The notes: generated from the sequence alone by a model not told the origin. 51,714 nucleotides of DNA from Pseudomonas sp. Bc-h (GCF_002080045.1 NZ_MUIN01000012.1:209842-261555), one strand, 5' to 3'; positions 18,155-27,122 are shown, numbered from the stretch's first letter. Numbers and translations are program-made.

Positions 18155-21100
18155 TCAAGGCGTGGCCGCAGGCTCTGGATCGTTGGTCACCCGCAGAATC
18201 CCCCACAGCCCCGAAACGTTGCCGAACCCGGCATAGTCGCGGAAGAGGTAATCCCCAGGTACAGCGTTCGCGCCCCCGGCACTCGGGAACATGAGGCTGA
18301 AGTGCGCGGCGGGCAGGAGACTTTCCTGAGCGCCGATGTACAGCGACATCGGGTTATAGGCGAAGCGCACCGAGCCCACGCCCGACGGCCCCATCGGGTA
18401 ACCGCCAGAGTCGGACTTCTCGGCCTGGAACGGATGCATCGCCCAGACATGACCATCGAGCTGGAAGGTCGTGCCACGGCTGCCACCGCCCGGCACTGTC
18501 AGGTGAGTACGGAACGGTTGCCCGGGTTTGACGTACAGCACCGGCGTCTGCGGATCGCCACCGACCAGCGCGTTGCTGTAGGCCATGTGGGCGTTCGGCA
18601 CATCGGCGAAGCCATGACCGTCGGCGTGACCGAACGGCGCATCCGGAGCCATGCCGAAGCGGTACCACAGCGGCTCGGAGCGGTAGTTGATCGCCATGCC
18701 GGAGTTGTCCTGCGGGTCTGCCGGTACGCCATTGCCTTCTGCAGCCAGGTTTTCCACCGGCCGACCGTCGCCCCAGCGCATGTTCAGCGACTTCTGCATG
18801 ACCAGCATGAAGTCCCGGTAGGCCGTCTGCCCGGTGGCACTGACCGTGGCGTTGGCCCGCGACTTGGCGTCCTCGGTCCAGGTCGCGCCCAGCGGCATGA
18901 TCGCCATGGCACCGGCCAGGCCTTTTTGCGGCTGCTTGATCATGTCGGCCGAGGTCAGGTTGAAGCCGCCGAACTCGATGGGCGTGGTGTTGATGTTGTC
19001 GACGCTGCGGCCCAGTTGCGAGACCGGTTTGCCTTCACGCTCCAGATGCCCGGCGTAGTACTGATAGCTGCGGGTCGGCCAGGCGCCCGATGTGCCTGCC
19101 CGAGGGGCAACGGTCTGCACAGGGTTGAGGCCGACGTTGAAGCCGTCCGATTTGGTGATGTCGTAGGCCAGCAACTGCGTGTGCAGGCCCACATGGCTCG
19201 ACGGACGGATCAGGTTGTTGTTGAAGGTGGTCGACCCCTGCGCACTGTTGCGATCGCGTTTGACGGTGCCTGCCATGACAGCGTAGTTCGGCAGATCCGG
19301 CATGGCGGTCGGCAGACGGTTTTCCAGGGTCACATTGATGCAGTCGCCCGCACCGGCGCGCAGCATCAGCGGCTCGATCGGCACACCTGCCTTGAGCTTG
19401 CCGGTGATCGGGTCCAGGTCAGCCTTGCGCACATACATGATCGCGGTCGGATCGTGCAATGGCCCGGCATGACCGCCGAGGGTGAAGGTCACGCCATCTT
19501 CCGGGTCGGTGACGGTCGCTTGTGGAATGGTCACCGCGCGTTTGTTGTACACCAACGTGCCACCCGCAGGATTCAGCGGGGCGCCGACATGCTGGCCCTG
19601 GCCTGCGGCATCGCCGATGATCAGGTTCAACGGGTTGCCGAGGATGTCGTTGGCCAGTGTGACCACCACCTCGAAGTTGCGCTGCACGGTTGGCCGCGTG
19701 CCGATGCCGTTGGCATTGGTGGTAAAGCGTGGGCAGACACCGTCGAACGCCGTGGTGTTGCGCGCGATCACCGGTTTCGGGTTGTTCGGCAGTGCGAACA
19801 GGTCATTACGCTGCGACCCGTAGTTGCGCATGATGCCCCACATCCCGTTCCAGTAACCTTCCAGGGATGCATCCATCGAGTACAGATAGTCGCCCGTGTC
19901 GCTGGCTGCGCTGGAGATCGTCGTGACCGGCGCATTGAAGCCCATCTGTTCGGAGATGCCGACCATCTGCGACGACTTCCAGCCCGAGTTGGAGCTGTTG
20001 CCGAAGCCGCTGCCGGAGTGCAGCCACTTCACGCCGTGCAGGGTGACGTTGTGCTCCTCTTCGTGACCACCGGCATGCAGCCGCAGACGCACGTTGTCAC
20101 CGGTATAGGTACGCAGCATCGGGGTGAACGGGTCGCCCGGCATGTCGCCGCCACGGTTGATGTGCGGTGGGAACTGGGTGATGCCACCGGTAGGCCCGGT
20201 GGCCGTGGTGATTGCGCTCGGTGCCAGGTTCAACGCGGGGATCGCGCGGTCGGTACGGGTTTGCAGGGCGTACGCCAAATCCCCTGCCAGACCGTTGGCC
20301 TGCATCCCCGGCTTGCCATCCGGCGCCGTGCGGTTCGGGTCATAGACCCTCAGCCCCACTGGCTCATGCCGATAGTTGACGACAAAAATGCCTGGGTCAT
20401 CCACCGAGATGGCCTGCGGACATGGCCGGGTCGGGCAGCCTTCCAGCTCGCCGCTGCCCACTTCCAGCACCGAATCCAGCAGGTTGGCCGCAGCCTTGCG
20501 CCCCGGTGGATTGATGGCGTAGCGGAAGCTGTTGGTATTGGCCGGATAGGCGCTGCCGTTCGGCACACCGTTGGGGCCTGCGCCCACATACACGCCGGCT
20601 TCGTAGGCATGCACGAAGTCGCTGTACTCCAGGAAGAACTCGCGGAAGCTGTCGTTCTTGCCGTCGCCATCCAGATCGCCGGTGGAAATCACCGCTTGCC
20701 ATGAGGTCGGGCCGCCATCCTGACGCGCGCCGTTGTACAGCGGCTCGCCCGTCTCGGCGTGGAACCAGGTGGAGCCAGCGGGTTCGGCGAGCACAGTGGC
20801 GTACAGCCCCAGTTGTTGGTGGGTCGATGGGCCAAGGTGGTCATGGGTGAAGATGGTGCCCAGGCCACGGTCGATCCCGCGTGTGTTGACCACAGGGTCC
20901 GCGAACCAACGCTGCATGGCCGTGCGTGCGCCCATCCAGTCAGCCCTGCCGTACTGCCCGAAATAGGGGTGCGACTTGGCTTTCGGACAGGCTTGTGTAC
21001 CGTCGCGGGCATCCGCTTCGGTGCAGTTGTTGAAGGCGCGAATGGCATGCACGCGCTCGACCACGGTGGCGGGTGAAAGCAGACCGTCTTCGTAGTTCCA

Positions 21101-24001
21101 GCCGTTGGCCGAGCCGTCGGCGGCGGTCAGGTCCCATTTCGGCAGGTGGATGTGCTGACCGATCACGTCGGTTGGCGTGCGCACCTGATAGTCGTCCAGC
21201 TCGTAATAGTTGGGGATCAGGTTGGTCTGCTGGTACATCACGCAATCAAAGGTGTTGATCCGCATCACCAGCGGCTCAGGCGGACGCTGTTTGTTGATCA
21301 CCGGCCAGACGTCTTCCCACAACGCCAGGATGCGCGCCTGCGGGAAGTGATAGCCGACCTTGTTGTACACCGCGTCGAACTGCAGGTTGGCGGCTTTGTA
21401 GATACGCGGGTGATCGGCGGTGTATTGCGACGAGCCGGTAAAGGATTGACCACTGGTGGTTTCGCCGCTGTTGAACATGCCGCTGCCCGCCATGGAGGTC
21501 AGACGCTTGCCACGGTCATCCATGCAGGGTTCGTAGAACGGCGCGCCCGCCACCGGCAGAGCGCCGTTGGTGCGGAAGGCCTTGGCCACCACCTGTTTGC
21601 CAGGCAGCAGCGCGAAGCTTGGGTGATCCGGTTTGGAGTGGAACAGCATCGCAGCCTGCTCGACGTCCGTGCCCTCTTCAGGGATGAACACGGCCTTGGC
21701 CTTGTGCACGACCTTCGACAGATCGGTGGCGGTGGTCACCGTTTCGGCTTCGCCACCGGCCGCGACGCCATCCAGCGCGTGCCGTGGCAGGCCGCCGTCC
21801 CAGCCGCCGGACTGCAGCGGATCGAGGTTGGCCCACAGGGCATTGCCGCTGTCACGCAGGGCCTGAGCCTTGGCGCTGTCGAGCATGTCCAGCGGTGGGG
21901 TTGGCGGACGCTGGCCGACGGTGCTTTCCATGCCGCCGATCCAGAACGGATAGCCGGGGTTTTTCAGCGAGCCGTCGGCGTTGCGGTTGGCTTCGCTGCG
22001 GTCCACCAGTGCCACGGAACCAATGACCGACTGCCCGCCCTCACCCGGATGATTGGCGTCGTGATCGTCGCCTTCATCATCGTCATCGTCGTCATTGGCC
22101 GCCACCAGCTCGCCGAGCTTCGGCACCACGGCGACCTTGCCAGGCATCGGCGCCATGGCCTTGCCTGGTAACGGCACGATGGCCGGAATTGGTGTGCCCG
22201 CTACGATTTCACCGTCCGGCAATGCGCGGGCACCCGCAGCCGGTTTACCGCTGCGCAGGGCAAACGGAGTGGTGTGGAACCCGTCGTTACTTGCCTGAGA
22301 GACCTCAAGCCGGGTTCCTTCTTCGAATACGTCGTGCACCCGCCACATGGTCCACATGCCTTGGGCGAAGTGCGGATAGAAGTGGCAGTGGTAGATCGCA
22401 TCGCCCGACACCCGGTTGCGGTTGCCCGAGCCGCCGTTGGCGATTTCATAGGTATAACCGGCGCCCGGGCCGATGCCCTGGGCGTCCATGTAATCGGAGT
22501 TGTCGTCGTTGGGGTTGAACAGCCACTGATGCCCATGCAGGTGGAAGATGTGCTGTTCCTTGCCGTTATGGGTATTGCGGATCTTCACCATGTCGCCGAT
22601 GTAGCTGTGGTTGACGTTGGACGGCTCTGACGGATACAGCGCCATGCTCGCCTTGATGCCGGTGGCATCCCGTGGCGGCACCTGGCCGGGCAGGATCTGC
22701 TCCAGGCCGACGTTGGCCGGTATGTCCACCAGCATGCCGATGTCACCCACGGTATGCGAGCTGAGGAAAAACTCCTCGTAGGCGCAGGACAGGCAGTCAT
22801 GCATCGGCCCTACCCCCAGCCGGTTGGCGATCACTTCGGCGCCAATCCCGCCAGAGCCGTAGTTGATCATGAAGGCGTCGCGGGTCGGTTCGAGCATGTG
22901 GCCAAACACAGGGTCGGCGAAGTAACCGGGAAAGGCCTGGGTCACTGCCGATTCATCATTGAACACGGCGGCGAAGTCACGGAACGGTTCCAGTCGATTG
23001 GGCACCGCCGGGTTGCGCTTGCCGATGCTTTCCAGCGGGTAGGTCGAGGGTGGGAAACTGCCATCGGTGTTGGGCCCCATCACCACGGCATCGGTTTCGC
23101 TGTTGATGATCTCGTTGCCGTTGACCATGTTGATGATCGGCAGCCCCGCCTTGCCTTCGGTGATCCACGGTTGGCGCTGCGGATAGCGGGCTTCGTAGTC
23201 GACGATGGGTTGACCGGTCGGCGCACGGCCAACGCTGGCCAGGCGCATTTCTTCTTCGCTCAGGGTGTTGCGGTACATCCGCCCGCCCTTGGGCACCACC
23301 ACTACTTGCGCAAACAGCCCGTTGGCCATGTTGCCGGAGGTGCCTTCACCGCCGAATGTGGCGCCCTGGCTGTTGGCGTTGAACGCCCCTTCGCGTTCGG
23401 CGTACAGGGTGTAGGAGCGTGTGCCGCCGGGGGCCAGCAGGAAGTTGCCGTTGCGACCGACGTTGGAGGACATGTCGGCGATGCTGTTGACGGCCTGCAT
23501 GCCGTTGACCGAGAAGCCCACATAGCGCTCGCTGACCTGATCGTTGACCACGAAGTCCTCGGGCATGTTGGCCTCAGGTGCTTCGTTCTCTTCGCCCTCT
23601 TCACCCTCCGGCTCTTCAGGCTCGAAACCACTGCTGTTGGGGTTGGCCTGCAATGCCAGCAGGTTCTGCAAGGTGACGGTGAGGCAGTCACCGGCCGCGA
23701 CCCGCAAGACCAGCGGCCGCGGGCGCTTGTCCGGCCGCAGGGAAACCTTGCCCGGCACCGCCGACCCGCCCTTGGTGAGCGGGACGTTGTGTTCGTCGAC
23801 CACATCACCGCGCAGGGCGTAGATCATGCCGTTGGCGTTTTGCGCGCCGAGACGGTTGTACATCAGCGGCTGATCCAGGGCCACGACATTGGCGACCAGA
23901 TTGCGCTCGCAGCGAATGGCGGCTTCGACGGTGTCCTCGACGGCGAACAACGCACTGAACGACAGACAAATATTCAGCAGACGGGATGGATAGGGCTTCA
24001 T
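18155..24001 (-). CDS. mnxG: MnxG-type manganese-oxidising multicopper oxidase
   Basis: Giant multicopper oxidase of 1948 residues, built from about six cupredoxin domains, far longer than laccases (about 500). Copper motifs: HIFHLHGHQWLF near 487 and YHCHFYPHFAQGMWTMW near 536-552 (HCH, His and Met ligands). Further cupredoxin signatures: THDHLGPSTHQQLGLY near 1055, EHNVTLHGVKWLH near 1315, FQLDGHVWAMHPF near 1850 and GNVSGLWGILRV at the C-terminus. The size and motif set match MnxG of Pseudomonas, which oxidises Mn(II) to Mn(IV). A weak Sec-type signal is at 1-28. Two acidic stretches occur near 125-142 and 634-647. The start at 24001 (MKPYPS) is fixed by the sigma54 promoter overlapping any longer frame. 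Confidence 0.93.
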   Translation of the reverse strand: MKPYPSRLLNICLSFSALFAVEDTVEAAIRCERNLVANVVALDQPLMYNRLGAQNANGMIYALRGDVVDEHNVPLTKGGSAVPGKVSLRPDKRPRPLVLRVAAGDCLTVTLQNLLALQANPNSSGFEPEEPEGEEGEENEAPEANMPEDFVVNDQVSERYVGFSVNGMQAVNSIADMSSNVGRNGNFLLAPGGTRSYTLYAEREGAFNANSQGATFGGEGTSGNMANGLFAQVVVVPKGGRMYRNTLSEEEMRLASVGRAPTGQPIVDYEARYPQRQPWITEGKAGLPIINMVNGNEIINSETDAVVMGPNTDGSFPPSTYPLESIGKRNPAVPNRLEPFRDFAAVFNDESAVTQAFPGYFADPVFGHMLEPTRDAFMINYGSGGIGAEVIANRLGVGPMHDCLSCAYEEFFLSSHTVGDIGMLVDIPANVGLEQILPGQVPPRDATGIKASMALYPSEPSNVNHSYIGDMVKIRNTHNGKEQHIFHLHGHQWLFNPNDDNSDYMDAQGIGPGAGYTYEIANGGSGNRNRVSGDAIYHCHFYPHFAQGMWTMWRVHDVFEEGTRLEVSQASNDGFHTTPFALRSGKPAAGARALPDGEIVAGTPIPAIVPLPGKAMAPMPGKVAVVPKLGELVAANDDDDDDEGDDHDANHPGEGGQSVIGSVALVDRSEANRNADGSLKNPGYPFWIGGMESTVGQRPPTPPLDMLDSAKAQALRDSGNALWANLDPLQSGGWDGGLPRHALDGVAAGGEAETVTTATDLSKVVHKAKAVFIPEEGTDVEQAAMLFHSKPDHPSFALLPGKQVVAKAFRTNGALPVAGAPFYEPCMDDRGKRLTSMAGSGMFNSGETTSGQSFTGSSQYTADHPRIYKAANLQFDAVYNKVGYHFPQARILALWEDVWPVINKQRPPEPLVMRINTFDCVMYQQTNLIPNYYELDDYQVRTPTDVIGQHIHLPKWDLTAADGSANGWNYEDGLLSPATVVERVHAIRAFNNCTEADARDGTQACPKAKSHPYFGQYGRADWMGARTAMQRWFADPVVNTRGIDRGLGTIFTHDHLGPSTHQQLGLYATVLAEPAGSTWFHAETGEPLYNGARQDGGPTSWQAVISTGDLDGDGKNDSFREFFLEYSDFVHAYEAGVYVGAGPNGVPNGSAYPANTNSFRYAINPPGRKAAANLLDSVLEVGSGELEGCPTRPCPQAISVDDPGIFVVNYRHEPVGLRVYDPNRTAPDGKPGMQANGLAGDLAYALQTRTDRAIPALNLAPSAITTATGPTGGITQFPPHINRGGDMPGDPFTPMLRTYTGDNVRLRLHAGGHEEEHNVTLHGVKWLHSGSGFGNSSNSGWKSSQMVGISEQMGFNAPVTTISSAASDTGDYLYSMDASLEGYWNGMWGIMRNYGSQRNDLFALPNNPKPVIARNTTAFDGVCPRFTTNANGIGTRPTVQRNFEVVVTLANDILGNPLNLIIGDAAGQGQHVGAPLNPAGGTLVYNKRAVTIPQATVTDPEDGVTFTLGGHAGPLHDPTAIMYVRKADLDPITGKLKAGVPIEPLMLRAGAGDCINVTLENRLPTAMPDLPNYAVMAGTVKRDRNSAQGSTTFNNNLIRPSSHVGLHTQLLAYDITKSDGFNVGLNPVQTVAPRAGTSGAWPTRSYQYYAGHLEREGKPVSQLGRSVDNINTTPIEFGGFNLTSADMIKQPQKGLAGAMAIMPLGATWTEDAKSRANATVSATGQTAYRDFMLVMQKSLNMRWGDGRPVENLAAEGNGVPADPQDNSGMAINYRSEPLWYRFGMAPDAPFGHADGHGFADVPNAHMAYSNALVGGDPQTPVLYVKPGQPFRTHLTVPGGGSRGTTFQLDGHVWAMHPFQAEKSDSGGYPMGPSGVGSVRFAYNPMSLYIGAQESLLPAAHFSLMFPSAGGANAVPGDYLFRDYAGFGNVSGLWGILRVTNDPEPAATP

Positions 24002-24054
24002 CGTGAAGGGTCTCCGCAAAGGGAATCTCACATAACGGCGCATAACAGCCCTGA

Positions 24055-24069
24055 GCAACGAACATGCCA
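24055..24069 (-). promoter_or_regulatory. sigma54 (-24/-12) promoter of mnxG
   Basis: Minus-strand TGGCATGTTCGTTGC has GG-N10-GC and matches the TGGCACG-N4-TTGC consensus at nearly every conserved base. The -24 GG is at 24067-24068 and the -12 GC at 24055-24056. The predicted transcript starts about 24043, leaving a leader of about 40 nt. In P. putida GB-1, Mn oxidation depends, from memory, on a sigma54-type regulator, MnxR. Confidence 0.8.
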
Positions 24070-24153
24070 CATACTCACGGCTTAAAAATCAATCACTTAG
24101 ATGCACAGATCGTTCAGATCGGGGAATAGCAGCAGGTCCGTACAACCCCCAGT

Positions 24154-24167
24154 CCCCGGAAGTGGGG
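24154..24167. promoter_or_regulatory. CCCCACTNNCGGGG operator upstream of mnxG
   Basis: Minus-strand CCCCACTTCCGGGG, a full match to the shared motif, centred about 93 bp upstream of the -24 element. An extra half-site ACTGGGG lies a few bases beyond it, so the block reads ACTGGGG-N5-CCCCACTTCCGGGG. Position and symmetry fit an enhancer-binding-protein site. Confidence 0.6.
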
Positions 24168-24237
24168 CAATTCCCCAGTCGGTTTTTTACAGATGCCATG
24201 GGTCAGGAAACTCATCTGCGACCGACACATCGCCTTC

Positions 24238-24425
24238 GCTGCCGTCGTGACCTCCGGCGTCTCCCACAGATGCAAGCCAGACACAAAACCTGTGGGCACT
24301 TCTGGGCTGACGCAGGAATTCATGGCCGGCGCAAAACCTGTGGGCACTCTCGGGCTGACGCAGGAATTCATGGCAGGCGCAAAACCTGTGGGAGCTTCTG
24401 GAGCCGTGCGACAGTGGCGATAGCG
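24238..24425. repeat. REP-like block with 48-bp tandem units
   Basis: Begins with the CCTCCGGCGTCTCCCACAG leader seen at the left window edge. It continues with about two and a half copies of a 48-bp unit containing GACGCAGGAATTCATGG and AAAACCTGTGGG. It lies between the mnxG control region and the transglycosylase stop. Open frames through it are repeat artefacts. Confidence 0.75.
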
Positions 24426-24441
24426 GTTTCTGGAAATGCGC

Positions 24442-25089
24442 TTAATTCGCCATCACCGGCGACGCATCCCCCAGCAGGCGGTGGTAATCGCGCAGTACAT
24501 CCGGGACATAACGCTGGGTTTCGGCGAACGGCGGGATCACGTTGCCACGCTTGCTTACGGCAGCGGGCCCTGCGTTGTAGGCGGCGACGGCCAAGGACAC
24601 GTCGTTGCCGAACATGACCATCAACTGCTTGAGATAACGGGCGCCGCCCTGGATGTTCGAGCGCGGGTCCCAGACGTTGGTCACCCCCATTTCGCGAGCC
24701 GTGTCGGGCATCAACTGCATCAGCCCGGCAGCGCCTTTCACCGACCGCGCCGAGGGGTTGTAGCCAGACTCGATGCGAATCACCGCGTGCAACAACGCCT
24801 CGGGCAGACCGTTGCTCGCAGCGGCCTGAGAGACTTCCTGCGCATAAGGTCGCTGACTGGCCGTCATGCTCTTTTCGTCAGTACCGGCCAGCGCCGGGCT
24901 TGCGGATTGAAACGGCGCTTGCGACACCGGTTCGTGGAAGACTCTTTGAACGTCGCGACCGGCGCGCTTGACGTTGGAAATGATGTAATTGCCGTCCGGT
25001 CCCCTGGAGATATACACGTCGGCCTGAGCGGCCAGCGGCAGTATGCACAGCGTAAGCAATACGCCTCTGAACGTACGTTCAAAGTCCAT
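24442..25089 (-). CDS. lytic transglycosylase (SLT family)
   Basis: Periplasmic muramidase-like enzyme of 215 residues. A signal peptide covers about 1-22. A short DUF4124-like start (ADVYISRGPDGNYIISNV) is followed by the SLT domain at about 95-205: catalytic Glu in LLHAVIRIESGYNPSARS, then GAAGLMQLMPDTA and NIQGGARYLKQLM and VAAYNAGPAAVSK. Start 25089 has AGAGGAGG upstream. Such enzymes often open peptidoglycan for trans-envelope machines. Its position between mnxG and xcmT1-xcmS, with shared control motifs, suggests it serves this secretion apparatus (inference). Confidence 0.88.
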   Translation of the reverse strand: MDFERTFRGVLLTLCILPLAAQADVYISRGPDGNYIISNVKRAGRDVQRVFHEPVSQAPFQSASPALAGTDEKSMTASQRPYAQEVSQAAASNGLPEALLHAVIRIESGYNPSARSVKGAAGLMQLMPDTAREMGVTNVWDPRSNIQGGARYLKQLMVMFGNDVSLAVAAYNAGPAAVSKRGNVIPPFAETQRYVPDVLRDYHRLLGDASPVMAN

Positions 25090-25130
25090 CCGTGCCTCCT
25101 CTGGCACGCTCGCTAAAACTGGGGGTTATT

Positions 25131-25144
25131 CCCCACTCGCGGTG
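25131..25144. promoter_or_regulatory. CCCCACTNNCGGGG-like operator (12/14)
   Basis: CCCCACTCGCGGTG on the plus strand, preceded by ACTGGGG and a 6-bp spacer, the same composite layout as before mnxG. It lies in the divergent region between the transglycosylase and xcmT1 and could serve either or both. Confidence 0.5.
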
Positions 25145-25161
25145 CCATGGGGAGGGGCAAC

Positions 25162-25176
25162 GCAAAGGCTGTGCCG
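25162..25176 (-). promoter_or_regulatory. sigma54-like promoter toward the transglycosylase
   Basis: Minus-strand CGGCACAGCCTTTGC has GG-N10-GC with GGCAC and TTGC halves, a good -24/-12 match. The nearby operator would then lie just downstream of the start site, which is unusual for an enhancer site, so either the operator serves the opposite gene or this is chance. Confidence 0.4.
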
Positions 25177-25297
25177 AACTGCCACCCCCCGCAGAACCCC
25201 GGCCCAGAAGGCCGCGCAGAAAAGCTCAAGGCCGGTGCTGGCAGCGCGCACGGCAATTGCATGAGACCTCTGCACAACTCAGTCTGCGGAGGTTTCC

Positions 25298-25744
25298 ATG
25301 GGGCATTTCACCCGCTGTGCGCCGTCTTCTTCCCCACGTTTTCAGCGCGGGTTCACCCTGCTCGAATTGCTCGTGGTACTGGTGGTGCTTGGCCTTCTGG
25401 CCGGCATCGTCGCACCCAAGTACTTCAGCCAGTTGGGCCGCTCCCAGGCGAAAGTCGCCCGCGCCCAGATAGAAGGCCTGTCCAAGGCGCTGGACCTGTA
25501 TCGCCTTGAAGTGGGCCACTACCCGTCTTCCGAACAGGGCCTGCAGTCCCTGGTCGCCGCGCCGCCCGAAGAGTCGCGCTGGACCGGGCCATATCTGCAG
25601 AAAAGCGTGCCGCAGGACCCATGGGGCCGGAACTACGTCTACCGCTACCCAGGTGAAAACGGCGAGTACGACCTGCTCTCCATGGGCAAGGACGGCCAGC
25701 CCGGTGGCGAGGGTGAAGACGCTGAAGTCACCAGTTGGCAGTGA
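25298..25744 (+). CDS. xcmT1: major pseudopilin GspG (XcmT1)
   Basis: Canonical type II major pseudopilin of 148 residues. The prepilin site is QRG/FTLLELLVVLVVLGLLAG. The family soluble domain follows: LDLYRLEVGHYPSSEQGLQSLV, GPYLQKSVPQDPWGRNYVYRYPG and a calcium-loop C-terminus (YDLLSMGKDGQPGGEGEDAEV). GGAGG lies 6 nt before the ATG. It forms a two-gene operon with gspF, the arrangement I recall for xcmT1-xcmS of P. putida GB-1, where mutation of the xcpT homologue stopped transport of the Mn-oxidising factor. Confidence 0.92.
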   Translation: MGHFTRCAPSSSPRFQRGFTLLELLVVLVVLGLLAGIVAPKYFSQLGRSQAKVARAQIEGLSKALDLYRLEVGHYPSSEQGLQSLVAAPPEESRWTGPYLQKSVPQDPWGRNYVYRYPGENGEYDLLSMGKDGQPGGEGEDAEVTSWQ

Positions 25745-25749
25745 CCATC

Positions 25750-26940
25750 ATGAAATTTCTGATCAAGGCAGTAGGCAAACGCGGCGAAGTCCTGTCTCTG
25801 ACGATGGACGCCGACAGCTCGATCGATGCGCAAAGTCTGGCGCAAGCCCAAGGCATGCGCGTGCTCAACGTACGCGCCGAATCGCGCTGGGCGATCCGCG
25901 GTTTTCGCAAGCGGGAACATTTCAATCTGGTGCTGTTCAGCCAGGAGCTGACCACCCTGCTCAACGCCGGTCTGCCGCTGATCGACGCGCTGGAAAGCCT
26001 GGCCGAAAAGGAAACCGCACCCCAGGCCCGCAAGACCCTCAGTGGTTTGGTGCGGCTCTTATATGAAGGCAAGTCCTTCTCCCAGGCGCTGACCCAGTTT
26101 CCAGCGGTGTTCCCCACGCTCTATGTGGCGCTGGTGCAATCCAGCGAGAAGACCGGTGCGGTCGGCGAAGCGTTGGGGCGTTATGTGTCCTATCGCAAAC
26201 GCATGGACGAAGTCCGCCAGCGCATCGTCAGCGCCTCGGTCTATCCGATGTTGCTGCTGATCGTCGGCGGCGCGGTGGTGTTGTTCCTGATGGGTTACGT
26301 GGTGCCGCGCTTCAGCCTGGTGTTCGAAGGCCTGGGCTCGAATCTGCCCTGGCTGTCGCGAGTGTTGATGGAGACCGGTATGTTCCTGCATGCCCACCAG
26401 ATGGACTTCGCCATGGGCTTCGTCGCGTTCGTGATCGGCTCGGTGATGATGGTGCGTCAGCGTCGTTTTCGCCTGGCCTTCAACCGCACCATCGAGCGAA
26501 TCCCAACGGTCTACCAGCGCGTGTTCATGTACGAGCTCGCGCGGTTCTATCGCTCGTTGGGCATCCTGCTGCAGGGCGGCATCCCGATCCTCACGGCGAT
26601 GGGCATGGTCCGCAACCTGCTGGGCAGCGCATCCCAGCTACGCCTTGATGCCGCGAGCGAGCGCATCCGCGAAGGTCAGGCACTTTCAGTGGCGCTGGAG
26701 CAGAACAGCCTCTCCACGCCGGTGTCCCTGCGCATGCTCCGCGCGGGTGAGCAGTCGGGCAATCTGGGACAGATGATGGAACGCACCGCCGATTTCTACG
26801 ACGAGGAAATCAGCCGCTGGATCGAATGGTTCGTGCGCCTGTTCGAGCCTTTGTTGATGACCTTTATCGGGCTGCTGATCGGGCTGATCGTGATCCTGAT
26901 GTACATCCCGATCTTCGAACTGGCATCGAGTATCCATTGA
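25750..26940 (+). CDS. xcmS: GspF/PilC-type platform protein (XcmS)
   Basis: Inner-membrane core protein of 396 residues. Two T2SSF domains (LFSQELTTLLNAGLPLIDALESL near 65 and YELARFYRSLGILLQGGIPI near 260) each precede membrane helices (about 172-192 and 375-395, plus one near 220-240). It should seat the GspE ATPase encoded 15 kb away and recruit pseudopilins. ATG 25750 follows the gspG stop by 5 nt; TTG 25735 or GTG 25741 are possible coupled starts, since no strong ribosome site is visible. This is the only GspF in the window, so the leftward operon lacks its own. Confidence 0.92.
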   Translation: MKFLIKAVGKRGEVLSLTMDADSSIDAQSLAQAQGMRVLNVRAESRWAIRGFRKREHFNLVLFSQELTTLLNAGLPLIDALESLAEKETAPQARKTLSGLVRLLYEGKSFSQALTQFPAVFPTLYVALVQSSEKTGAVGEALGRYVSYRKRMDEVRQRIVSASVYPMLLLIVGGAVVLFLMGYVVPRFSLVFEGLGSNLPWLSRVLMETGMFLHAHQMDFAMGFVAFVIGSVMMVRQRRFRLAFNRTIERIPTVYQRVFMYELARFYRSLGILLQGGIPILTAMGMVRNLLGSASQLRLDAASERIREGQALSVALEQNSLSTPVSLRMLRAGEQSGNLGQMMERTADFYDEEISRWIEWFVRLFEPLLMTFIGLLIGLIVILMYIPIFELASSIH

Positions 26941-26969
26941 GGGTCGAATCTCAATCATCAAGGTACTGA

Positions 26970-27109
26970 TCGTCCCCACGCTCCGCGTGGTAACGCAGCG
27001 ACTGACGCTCCGCGTCAGCCTGGACGCAGAGCGTCCTGAAAGGCATTCCCACGCAGAGCGTGCGCTCAGCGTGGGAACGATCAGCGCTCAGCGTGGGAAC
27101 GCTCAACTG
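26970..27109. repeat. palindromic CCCACGCTCCGCGT-type intergenic repeat
   Basis: Several short inverted modules (ACGCTCCGCGTGG, ACGCAGAGCGTCC, CAGCGTGGGAACG) in tandem and inverted order, a repeat family common between genes of fluorescent pseudomonads and distinct from the REP type. It follows gspF and could act in RNA stability or termination. Confidence 0.75.
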
Positions 27110-27122
27110 AAGACCGATGCGA

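Noticed and set aside
18086..20704. 872-codon open frame on the plus strand
   Set aside because: Exactly antisense to mnxG, composition (Arg/His/Val/Gln rich) typical of a high-GC shadow frame; no ribosome site or domain.
25240..25253. TGGCAGCGCGCACGG as a sigma54 promoter for xcmT1
   Set aside because: The -24 half fits but the -12 position is GG, not GC. Spacing to the operator is about 103 bp, so it is only suggestive and not listed as a feature.
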